From Panagrolaimus kolymaensis (Eukaryota; Nematoda; Chromadorea; Rhabditida; Panagrolaimidae), in the NCBI GenBank assembly GCA_028622995.1, contig JAJQJQ010000054.1, positions 930,001-994,000 on the forward strand: a stretch of 64,000 nt of DNA. The letters are read 5' to 3'. Below are positions 11,374-21,221 of this stretch, piece by piece. A program made the position numbers and the translations under genes. Numbering within the stretch: the stretch's first letter is position 1; each line of letters opens with the position of its first letter. A model generated the notes under the pieces. That model worked only from the letters and a program-made list of their open reading frames with translations. It was not told where the DNA came from and searched no databases.

Positions 11374-12646
11374 ATGGAAGAAATTGTTTTACCTTCATTT
11401 AAAAATATTTTCAATCCTTCTTCAATTATTCATCAAAGATTTTCAATTCCCGTAAATATTATTTATTATATTTCAATGAATCCAAATTCATCCAAAGTTT
11501 ATCAAAAATTAATTCAAACATGCAAATATTTTTTCAACAAAAATCCTATTATCGTTGTGGAAAGACTTGAAACAAGCGAGGAACATTTTTGTAATATGTA
11601 TGGCGAAAATTATTTGTCTAATGGCAAAAATCCTTTAACTATTGATATTTTAAATGCACCGACAATGAAAATATGGTTAACCAGTTTATTGGATATGAAT
11701 CGTGAAACTTTTAAAATTGCATGTAATTCAATAATTTCAAAAATTTATCGATGCGATATTGACCATTTAACCATTATTAATCAAACTATAACATTCGAAG
11801 AATTAAAAATTCTCAAAGCTTCGAAAACTATTGATACTTTGATCTTTTATGAATCAACAATAAAATTTGATGAAAAAAATGGAGATTTGGTTCCATTAGA
11901 AAAAATTCTAGCAGATTTACCAAACTTACGAGTAATTCATTTGTAAGTATAAAATATTTTTTTGAGAGAAAAAAGCCATCATTTGTAAAAAAAAATGCTT
12001 TACAAAGAAGTTTACCTCCATGAAAACATCCGTCAAAAACTAATAATTTAATTTTTTTCGCTAATTCAAAAACCCTAACAAAAAATGGACTTAAAAATAA
12101 AAAAATATATTTATCCCGTGATTTTCCTTTTTTTAACTAACTTTTTTTTACAATATTTAAAAAAATGAAATCATTTAGTGGCGGCAACAATCAACTTTCA
12201 ATAACAACAAAAACAGCTGAAGCCCTTCTTCAACGTTTAAACATGCAAAATATTGGATTTTTTGAAATAGATAATCTTTCAGAAATTTTTGATGTTGAAA
12301 CTTTTTTCACAAACTTAAAAGTGAGAAATTAAAATTAGCATAAATTTTTAATTAATTTTTCTATACATATTTTTAGAAGCCATCTAAAACTTGTTTTAAT
12401 TTTTCTTTTGATAATTCAATTTCGGAGGGATTTAAAGAAAAATTACAAAAATTTGTTGATTCAATTATTGAAAATGGAGTAACATTAGAAATGCGTGAAC
12501 CAAAAATTGAATTTCCTGGACAAACTCAAGAATCTATTGATGCCTTTAATAAACTTTTTGAACAATGGTGTGAAAGTGTAACGGTTTTAAATACAGGCAT
12601 TATGGTGTGGACAACGGATTTATATAAAGAACTTGGTATTTTATAA
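11374..12646 (+). CDS. F-box-like/LRR-like family protein, intact
   Basis: Exons 11374-11942, 12179-12320 and 12377-12646; 326 residues, stop TAA. The F-box-like motif is near residues 20-53 (FSIPVNIIYYISMNPNSSKV, CKYFF). Then follow ISKIYRCDIDHLTII, ITFEELKILKASKTID, LVPLEKILADLPNLRVIHL at the exon-1 end, exon-2 block LSEIFDVETFFTNLK and exon-3 block SFDNSISEGFKEKLQKFVDS. Intron phases 2 and 0 are as in the paralogues. Intron 1 is longer (236 bp) than in the neighbours. The ATG at 11374 was chosen because upstream codons in frame have no ATG and a possible acceptor (ttcatag) lies just upstream. Role by analogy: substrate-binding adaptor of an SCF-type ubiquitin ligase; not shown by sequence alone. 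Confidence 0.8.
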
Positions 12647-13183
12647 CTTTTTTTTACTTTATTGAATAAATTCGCAAAAAATTTATTTCATATTTTTCTG
12701 ACATTTAATTTTCTCTAGTTTTAAATATTTTAATAAAAAAAATAATTACAATAATAATAAAATAGTTTGACTGAATTTGTTGTCAATGACAAAACACATT
12801 CATGGTCATGAAAAAAAAGAGCATACAATAAAAATCAATTAGAGAAAAAAGAAACAAATCAAAAATATTGATTAATATTCATTTTTTTGGCATTCATCAA
12901 CTTTTTTGCAACATACATATATGCTGGATTTTTGCCAAATTAAATATGTGTTTTGAGGGAATCAAATTGCATAAAAATGAAAAAATTAAAACACAATAAA
13001 AGTCGATTATTGATTTTCATTGATTTCATCGGTTTTGATAACTCTCGACTCACTACAATCGTTCGTTCTCAACTTATTTTCTTGTCATTTTTGTTTTCGG
13101 CATCAAAGTTTGGATTTAATTGGTTTTTTTCTTCACGATTCCTTTGTTTTTTCCCTTTTTTCTTTTTCACGTTTGCTTAAAGA
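12647..13183. other. Intergenic, promoter side of next copy
   Basis: AT-rich. Open frames near 12953-13208 are T-rich and phenylalanine/serine-rich without homology features; treated as non-coding. Confidence 0.4.
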
Positions 13184-14320
13184 ATGTGCATTGTTTGGGA
13201 TAAGTTAATTTATTTTTTCAACAACAAGTTTAAAACCTTACGTAAAAGCAAAGATGATAAAGAACCAAATGTTGCTTGTCAAAATATTTATCCCTTTTCA
13301 ATTACACGTCAAAACTTTTCTATTCCCGAAAATATAATTTATTATATTTCCACGAATCCAAAATCTTCCAAAGTTTATCAAAAATTAATTCAAACTTGCA
13401 AATATTTTTTCAAGAAAAATCGTATCATTGTATTTGAAACTTTTGAAACCAGCATTAGACTTCGTGGTTTAATTTCGGACAATAAAGGAAGATGGTGGAA
13501 TGTAGGAAAGGAGATTAAAATTAATATCAAACACTTGAATGCTAAACTTTGGATTAAATATGCTCTACGTATTCCATCTGAAACTAGTAAAAATGCATGT
13601 AGTTTATTTATTTCAAAAATTTATCGTTGCGATATTTACCTTTTAAATATAAATAATCAAAGTATTTTATTCAATGAATTTAAAATTCTCACTTGTACCG
13701 GTACTATTCAACATTTAACTTTTCTTGGTTCAAACGTTAAATACTCATATGATAGCGGCTTGGTTCCTTTATAATCCATTTTGAATTATCTTCCAAATTT
13801 AAGAAATGGTTATTTGTAAGTTTAAAATTTGGCTTTTTCGTGATATTCCCAAGTTTTTTTTAACTTTATTTTTTTTTTATCCTTTTTCCAGAAGCAATGA
13901 AGCTCAATACATAAATAATAAAACAGATGAAAAACTTGCTCATCTTTTTCACAAATTTGAATATTTAAAAGAATTGAAAATTTACAAAATTCCACAAATT
14001 TTTGATGTTAAAATATTTTACACTCATTTAAAAGTAAAAAAATTATATATAATATTTCTTCTTTTAATTTATTTATTTTTTAGAAATCCTCCAAAACATA
14101 TTTTCGATTGGAGTATGAAAAATTAATTTCTGATGAAATTAAAGAAAAGTTAGAAAATTTTGTCGATTAAATGATTTACTTTCCAAAAACAGATAAACGT
14201 CCACCTTTGGTTGTCTTTCCTGGAATTAACGAGGATATGTTACATGAACAAATGAGAAAACAACAAGAATATGGAGATGTTACCTTTCATGAATTATTTC
14301 CTTTAAATAGCCAAGATTGA
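13184..14320 (+). pseudogene. F-box-like family pseudogene with two nonsense codons
   Basis: All three exons and their splice sites are preserved: 13184-13815, 13892-14033, 14084-14320. The first 196 codons read normally (FSIPENIIYYISTNPKSSKV, CKYFF, ISKIYRCDIYLL). TAA at 13772-13774 then replaces the expected acidic codon in the VPL[E]xI..LP block, and a second TAA at 14168-14170 lies in exon 3 just before MIYFPKTDKRPPLVVFPG. The exon-3 tail is close to that of the inverted locus at 5190-5432 (TDKRPPLV, EYGDV). Two independent stops in otherwise conserved sequence indicate recent loss. Confidence 0.8.
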
Positions 14321-15467
14321 AGTGTGATATCCGGGCACTTCTAGTGAAATGTTGTTTGTTGAAAAAATCCTAAAGTGAAAAAAATATTCCTAAACGATGT
14401 ATTAAAACAAAGCAAAATTAATAACCAAAAAAACTACAAAATTTGAAGTTTAAACTTTTTTCATTTATTTTTCACACACAAAAAAACTAAAAACTTAAAG
14501 TGAAAATAATTTTGTTTACAACCATTTCCAATCATTTCTTTATTTTTGAATATTTAGTTTTTTTGTTTATTTTTTGTATCTTTGACCAAATACGCCGCTA
14601 TTGTTGTTGTTGTTGCATAAAACCTAAATCAAATTTTATGCACTTAAAAAAAATTATGAATTACAATAAAAATGGGATTTTTGATACGTTTTTATTATAC
14701 CGAAAGATCACACTTGGATAATTAAAACAAAAGAAGAAGTTAGTGTTTTAATTAATAAATTTTCCTGCTATGTAATTGTTCAACACGGTGCATTTTAGGA
14801 AGAAAATAACAACCAAAAAAATAATATCCTGAAAATATAATTGTTTCTTTTTGGTTCTTATAAAACATTTATATATATAAAAAAAAAAGGTTTATTTTTT
14901 ACAAATTTTATCGCATTTTTAAACGCATGATTAATAGGTAAAGAATTTCATTCATTCATATATATATATTTTATCCATTTTGGGCGAAATTTCATTTTAT
15001 CTTTTACTTTTTCACATTTATTGATGTTACAGCTTGCTGGACAAAGTTTTTTTAGTAAATATGAGTTGAAAAAAAACGTTTATGACCCCTAAAATTTGCT
15101 TTGAATATAATTTAATTTATTTCTTTTGCAACAAAAACACAAGTGAAAGAAGCACTGGGAGTAAGTTGTGTGTAATAAAATAGTTTGAGCAACAAAAACT
15201 CAACAAACCATATTATTTTAATTTTATATAAAGAAATATAAGTTTTTATAAAAGATTCAAAAAGGTTGATAAAGATAAAAAATTATAATAAACAAAACAA
15301 AGAAAAATGCTTTAAACTTTATGTACGTACATATATACTACAAATTATGTAGTTTCGTCCAACATCGTTTGTAGTTTTTTCTCTCTAGGTTTTAAAATAT
15401 ATATCCAAAAAAGCAGCTTAGTTAAATTATTACAAATAAATTTAAATGTAATTGAAAATTGTTAAAA
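14321..15467. repeat. Intergenic with a dispersed AT-rich element copy
   Basis: No gene supported. About 14377-14560 is a copy of the dispersed element (core AACTACAAAATTTGAAGTTT near 14430-14450, ending TTTTTGAATATTTAG). The remainder is low-complexity. Confidence 0.45.
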
Positions 15468-16527
15468 ATGGAAAATAAATTTAACTCAAAATTCTCTCTT
15501 CATGATTTACAACAAGAATATATTAACCGACAAAAATTTTCAATTCCAGAAAACATCATTTATTATATTTCGATGAATCCCAAATCTTCAAAAGTTTATC
15601 AAAAATTAATTCAAACATGCAAATATTTTTTCCATAAAAATTCTATTATTGTTGTGGAACAAATTTTAAATTACGAAAACTATGAAGATTCTCTTAATGG
15701 TTTTAAAATGATTTATCCATTTTGGGAGGAGGAAAGAAATAAAGAAAATATATTTGATATAGAAAAATTAAAATTTAAAATTTGGATTACGTCGTATTTG
15801 GATATTTCTGAATTAACTAACTCAAAAGCATGCAGTTTATTGATTTCAAAAATTTATCGATGCGACATAAATGCGCTAAGAATGGATAAACAAAATATTT
15901 CATTGGAGGAATTTAAAATTCTTACGGCTTCGGGAACTATTAAATCAATAATGCTTGAGAAAACCAATGTTTTATTTTCCGATGGCAAAATTATGCCTTT
16001 AGAAGGAATATTTGAGTTTCTTCCAAATTTAAAGAAAGCTAACTTGTAAATTTTTTAAAAACCATTTAGAGTTAATAAAAATAAATATCCTAATTTTATT
16101 TTTTAGCTACAATTCAAATGAATCCATAACTTTTGAAACATCGTGCAAATTTGCTCAAATTCAAGAAATGTCAAAAATTGAATCGATTCAAATTGAAAAC
16201 CTTCCAGAAATGTTTGACTTTGAAACTTTTTTCGATAATTTAAAAGTAAAAATTTGAAATTTCCATATTTTTTAAATTAATAATGGATTTTAGAAGCCAT
16301 TTACAACTGAATTTAAATTTGATTATGATGAATCAATCTCCGATGAATTTAAAGAAAAATTACAAAGTTTTATAAATAAAATGGTTGAAACTGGAGTTAC
16401 CGAAAGTTGTCCTCCATTGATAAACTTTCCTGGATTAAGTTACGAAAGTTTGGGAGCTCAATATAAACTTAAAAGAGATTATAACTTGCAAAGTTATGCT
16501 AAAAGAAATTTTCGTTCTTATCGATGA
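15468..16527 (+). CDS. F-box-like/LRR-like family protein, intact
   Basis: Exons 15468-16045, 16107-16245 and 16294-16527; 316 residues, stop TGA. F-box-like motif at about residues 23-56 (KFSIPENIIYYISMNPKSSK, CKYFF). Diagnostic blocks follow in order: FKIWITSYLDI, ISKIYRCDINALRM, ISLEEFKILTASGTIKS, MPLEGIFEFLPNLKKANL, then exon 2 (SITFETSCKFAQIQ, LPEMFDFETFFDNLK) and exon 3 (DYDESISDEFKEKLQSFINK, CPPLINFPG). Introns are only 61 and 48 bp. This is one of the cleanest copies. The repeated short blocks suggest irregular leucine-rich or FTH-like recognition modules downstream of the F-box; this is inference. Confidence 0.82.
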
Positions 16528-16986
16528 TCATTGAAACATTGAACATTATTTATATACAAACTACAATCTCTCGTCCTCCTATTTATTGCGTGTAATTGGC
16601 CTTTTTATTAATATTCCAATCAACTTCCAAACACATGCATTTTCCATGTAATACTTTTTCCTTTCACGGGTTGCTCATTAGCCCTAACTGTTTTATTTTT
16701 TGAATGCCCAGAGAGATCGCCATTCCAACATCTATCATAACTTAATTTTATTGGTCTTTTGAGCACTAAAGAAAGTAGTGTGTAACAAACAATCATTCAC
16801 AATTTTTTTTTCGTGCTTAGAAAAATGGTTAATAATATAAATGAAAAACAAAATGATATGTTGTGTGTGCGCAAAAATAAACGCATTAAACTTGAGCCTC
16901 TTCCAAATTTAACTAACAATAATATTCCAAAAAAAAATATTATAAAGTTCGCTGCTTTTTATTTTAAAAGTAAAATTTAAATTAGA
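16528..16986. other. Intergenic between two family copies
   Basis: No coding signal beyond short AT-rich frames. Probably 3' UTR and promoter. Confidence 0.4.
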
Positions 16987-18015
16987 ATGGACAAAAAGCA
17001 AAAGATGATATTTTCGAGTGTTTTCAACGCTCCAATATTCCAACAACAATTTTCCATTCCTGAAAATGTTATTTATTATATTCTCAAATATTCAAATTCT
17101 TCCAAAGTTTATGAAAAATTAATTAAAACTTGCAAATATTTTTTTTCAAAAAGTCCTATCATCGTTGTGGAAAATTTTTCAACCGTTAAATATGACCATT
17201 TTTCTAACTTTCATACTATTAGGGAATTCAAAAAATTAGATCTCGAAAAGTGTTTATTTAAAATTTGGGTTACAAATGGAATAAATATAAACCAAAAAAC
17301 TCCTATAAATATTTGTAAATTATTGATTACAAAAATTTATTTATGCGAGGTTAAAGTTTTAAATATTCACAATCAAAAACTTTTATTCGAAGAATTTAAA
17401 ATTCTGACCACTTCGGGAACTATAGAAAGTTTTACATTTCGATATTCAACAGTGAAATATTTAAATGGCCAAATTGTTCCTTTAGAAACAAAGTTTGAAT
17501 ATCTTCCAAAAATTAAAGAAGCTTATTTGTAAGTTTAAAAGATTCATATAAAATTATTTTATCCAGAAAAAATTCAGTCTTAATAATACACAGCCAATAA
17601 CTTCTGAAATTAAGCAGCCGATTACTTATGAAACCGCTGAAAAGCTTGCTCAACTTCCGCAAATGTCCAAACTTGAAAGCCTTAAAATAAACCATATTCC
17701 AGAAATTTTTGATATCGAAACTTTTTTTACACTTTTAAAAGTAAGCTAAAGTTTTAAAATTATTTTACCCAAACATAATTTTTTGCTACTCGTTTGTTTT
17801 AGAAACCAATAACAACAAAATATAATTTTATTTTTGATCATTCAATTTCCAATGAATTTAAGCATAAATTACAAATTTTTGTCGATAAAATTATTCAAAA
17901 TGGAGTAACAGGAAATTATCCACCAAAAATTTGTTTTCATGATCAAAGCGAAGAGTCAATGAATTCTTATCGAAAGCTCATTTGGCAATGGAATGAAAAA
18001 AAACTCAAATCATAA
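16987..18015 (+). CDS. F-box-like/LRR-like family protein, intact
   Basis: Exons 16987-17528, 17578-17740 and 17803-18015; 305 residues, stop TAA. The F-box-like motif begins at about residue 20 (FSIPENVIYYILKYSNSSKV, CKYFF). The acceptor at 17576-17577 was preferred over one 11 bp upstream because only it keeps exon 2 open. Exon 2 carries a short internal repetition (PITSEIKQPITYETAEKLAQ), making it 24 bp longer than in paralogues, consistent with slippage. Exon 3 reads FDHSISNEFKHKLQIFVDKI. Phases 2 and 0 are conserved. Confidence 0.8.
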
Positions 18016-18580
18016 TAATTAAAAAGGTTGAAAGCGAATGACTTTTTAGTTTATTATTATTTTATGGTAAAGCTTTAGTCTTTGAATTATAATATTTATT
18101 GTTTTTGTTTTGTTTGTTTTTTAAAGTGTAAAATACATTTTTTTGGACGATTCCAATTTACTCTTCAATTTTTTTCCTTCAAAAAATGATACTTTTCATT
18201 TAAAGGCTACTTTTTGCGTTGTCATTTTTCTTCTTCTTTTTTTAACGCAAGTTTACATTTTTTCAAAAATGGAACAAGAAAAGAGAGCCATTTACGCTCG
18301 TTGTTTTTTTTTTGTAAGTCATTCACATTATTCAAACCGACCGATCTGGTTTTTTTTAAATTCACTTTCTTAGGAAAAGAGTGTTTTGAGTTTTCAGAAT
18401 AGCTGTGAATAGCAACACACATATTTTTTTCGTGCAAAGAATAAATGTGGAACGAGGCACAACAAAATGGAAAAAAAGAAAATGAGCGGGGAAAATGTTT
18501 TAAAAAATATTTCAATTTTTATTCAAAATTTGTTAGTTCTGACAAAATTCTTGATTTATATTGAAATTTGAATTTATTAA
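18016..18580. other. Intergenic, no gene seen
   Basis: T-rich overlapping frames on both strands (18143-18515) have low-complexity Phe/Ser/Lys composition and no domain signal. Confidence 0.4.
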
Positions 18581-19065
18581 ATGGAGACTAATCAGAACAT
18601 GGGATTTTTCAATATTTTTAATGAACCAATAATCCGCCAACATTTTTCAATTCCAGAAAATATATTATTTATTATATTTCAATGAATCCAAAATCAGCCA
18701 AAGTTTATCAAAAATTAATTCAAACATGCAAATATTTTTTCAATAAAAATCCCATCATTGTAATGAAATATTTCTCAATTGGTTATCGAAGTGAACAATA
18801 TGAAATCGGTGACGATGCTCTTGAAGAGGAACGTAAAAACTTGAATATTATCAATGGTCCATTTAAATTATGGGTAACTCATGGATTAACTATTGGTAAA
18901 GTAACTCCTAAAGTCACATTTGATTTGATGATTTCAAAACTTTACCATTGTGATGTCTCAATTTTCAAAGCCTATAATCAAAATATTTCATTCGAAGAAT
19001 TTAAAATAATTACTTCTTTTTTCTATCGGGTGTCATTAGCAATTTTTCCTAATTTTATTTTTCAG
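18581..19065 (+). pseudogene. F-box-like family pseudogene, frameshifted and 3' truncated
   Basis: ATG 18581 begins METNQNMGFFNIF and a normal approach to the motif (HFSIPENI), but two extra T bases within the IIYYI codons near 18662 shift the frame. The family frame resumes at 18682 (MNPKSAKVYQKLIQTCKYFF). The rest of exon 1 is recognisable (FKLWVTHGL, SFEEFKIIT) to about 19015, where similarity stops. The LRR-like end, exon 2 and exon 3 are missing, and the next intact copy starts 67 bp downstream at 19132. A deletion between tandem copies is the likely cause. Confidence 0.8.
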
Positions 19066-19131
19066 TGAGTAATTTAAAATAATTTATTAATTATCATATT
19101 TCTTTAAGTCAAACTTTTTTGCGTTTTAAAA

Positions 19132-20223
19132 ATGGGTAAACATTGGAAGCCTAAATTTCACTATGAAAATGTTTTCGACAAAAACTCAATTATCCGTCAA
19201 CATTTTCCAATTCCTGAAAATATCATTTATTATTTGGCTACGAATTCAAATTCCTCTAAAGTTTATGAAAAATTAATTCAAACTTGTAAATATTTTTTTC
19301 CTAAAAATCCTATTATTGCTGTAAATTCTCTCAACACGACAAGATACGATGAATTTTGTGATGTGTATGATAAATATTTATGGGGTGAACATGATAATTA
19401 CATTCCAAGTACAACTTTGGATATTAAAAATGTTTTGTTTAAAATTTGGTTAAATCGATCGCCAGAAATTCATGGACGGAGGAGTAAAATAACCTACAAT
19501 TCTTTGATGGCAAAAATTTATCGATGCGATATAATTATTTTAAAAATTTATAATCAAAGTATTTCATTGGAAGATTTTGAAATTTTAACATCTTCAAAAA
19601 TGATTGAACATTTTACTTTAGAAGCTTCAAAAATAGAATATTCTAATAATGGCAAAATTGTTCCTATCGAAATTATTCTTGAATATCTTCCAGAAATTAA
19701 AAGAGTTTATTTGTAAGTTTATTTTATTTGATTATTTTTTTAAATTCGGAGCTCCATATTTCCAATATTTTAAAGCATAAATGACAAAAAAAATTTTTTT
19801 CAGTAACAATATTCCCAAATCAATAACTTCTCAAATAGCTGAAAAAATTGCAAAGCTTCCACAAATTTCAAATCTTGAAAGTCTTTATTTAAATCAAATA
19901 TCCAACGTTTTTGATGTTGAAACTTTTTTCACTAATTTAAAGGTAGGTTGTTGGTTCACTTTAAAAAATTATAATATTTTCGTTGATTTATTTTTACATC
20001 TTTTTAGAAACAACCCATTACAACACAAATAAGTATAAATTATGATAATTCAATTTCTGAAGAATTTAAAGAAAAATTAAAAAATTTTGTTGATGGAAGC
20101 ATTGTGAAAGTGATAAAAGAAAGGTGCAACATTCATTCGTCGAAATTTGAATTTATCGGAGAAAATACAATTAAATTTAATACACTTTGCAAAAAAGGAG
20201 GCTGCTGCTTCGAAGAAACATAA
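19132..20223 (+). CDS. F-box-like/LRR-like family protein, intact
   Basis: Exons 19132-19712, 19804-19942 and 20008-20223; 311 residues, stop TAA. F-box-like motif near residues 24-57 (HFPIPENIIYYLATNSNSSK, CKYFF). Then MAKIYRCDIIILKI, ISLEDFEILTSSKMIE, VPIEIILEYLPEIKRVYL, exon-2 block NVFDVETFFTNLK and exon-3 block NYDNSISEEFKEKLKNFVD. The C-terminus ends with a Cys-containing tail (CKKGGCCFEET) not seen in other copies. Last member of the main array before the chemoreceptor gene. Confidence 0.8.
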
Positions 20224-20336
20224 ATATTTTGTTTTTATTATTACTTTTTTTTTTTTGTAAATCATAGGTTTATGTTACAAAAAATAAATATTGAAAAATG
20301 TTGCAAAACAAAAATATGTATTTTTTCTCCGCTTTT

Positions 20337-21221
20337 TTATCCTCTCATTGTTGCGCCTGCTGCTGCTGCTCCAATCATAGCAACACTAGAAATTTTTTTA
20401 CGATGAAAAATATTGTTCCAATAAAATTCAAAAAACAATTGTCTAAATGTTGGACTAAATAAAAAATGCGTAATAATTATGCAATATGTATGTAAATAAT
20501 ATACTATTCCAGAAATACCATACATACGCCAATATATTTCACTATTTGGAGCAGAATTAAGAAAAAAATATTTTGCAATGTAAGAAATTAAAATTACAAT
20601 GGAAGAAAGTAAAGCTTGAAAAATGAGCCATTTTTCAATTTTGGCATTTAATGAAAAAGTTTGGCCTCTAGAATTAAAAATGGAAAAAATAACCAAAGCC
20701 AAAATAAAAATAGTTAAAATAATATTTTCAATCATTCCACGAATTAAATAACCTTCACGAAAGGCAACCACTCGATTTAGGGTAGAAAATGCTTCAGGTA
20801 ATCGATAGTCATCGATTATCAAAGGCGAAATTACCAAAAATAAACACGGCATGATAGTAACTTTTTTGGACCAAATTTGTTTCTGCTTTAATGGAAAAAA
20901 AATTGCTGTACATCGATTACACGCCAGCAAAGTATTCCAAATTGCTGCAAAAAAAGCGTCATGCCATTCCAAAACTAATAATCCATTTCCAGCAACCATC
21001 GTTATGACATTCGTTAAATCAACTTTGTAAGTTAAATAAAAAATACATCCAAACAAATCAATTGAATATCCAATAAACAAAAAAATAAAATATGCTGATT
21101 TAAATTGGCTCAAGGGTTTAAAATAATTTGAAATTAAAAATATTACTAAAAGTAATTCGATGGCTCTACAAATTAGCATAAAAGATATTGAAGTCCAAAA
21201 TATCAAAGCTTCAAGAAGCAT
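20337..21221 (-). CDS. Serpentine chemoreceptor (Srg/Srv-like 7TM GPCR)
   Basis: Single-exon gene of 294 residues with ATG at 21221. About seven hydrophobic segments are visible (ISFMLICRAIELLLVIFLIS; YFIFLFIGYSIDLFGCIFYL; AIWNTLLA; VTIMPCLFLVISPLII; IENIILTIFILALVIFSIF; LIFQALLSSIVILISYIA; GIVYYLHTYCIIITHFLF). The NRCTAIFFPLKQKQIW box after TM3 is characteristic of Srg-superfamily nematode receptors, where it replaces the DRY motif. Likely acts in ciliated sensory neurons. The lack of introns is unusual next to its multi-exon neighbours and could reflect retroposition; the Ala/Gly-rich tail (GAAAAGATMRG) is atypical. Subfamily assignment is tentative. Confidence 0.8.
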   Translation of the reverse strand: MLLEALIFWTSISFMLICRAIELLLVIFLISNYFKPLSQFKSAYFIFLFIGYSIDLFGCIFYLTYKVDLTNVITMVAGNGLLVLEWHDAFFAAIWNTLLACNRCTAIFFPLKQKQIWSKKVTIMPCLFLVISPLIIDDYRLPEAFSTLNRVVAFREGYLIRGMIENIILTIFILALVIFSIFNSRGQTFSLNAKIEKWLIFQALLSSIVILISYIAKYFFLNSAPNSEIYWRMYGISGIVYYLHTYCIIITHFLFSPTFRQLFFEFYWNNIFHRKKISSVAMIGAAAAGATMRG

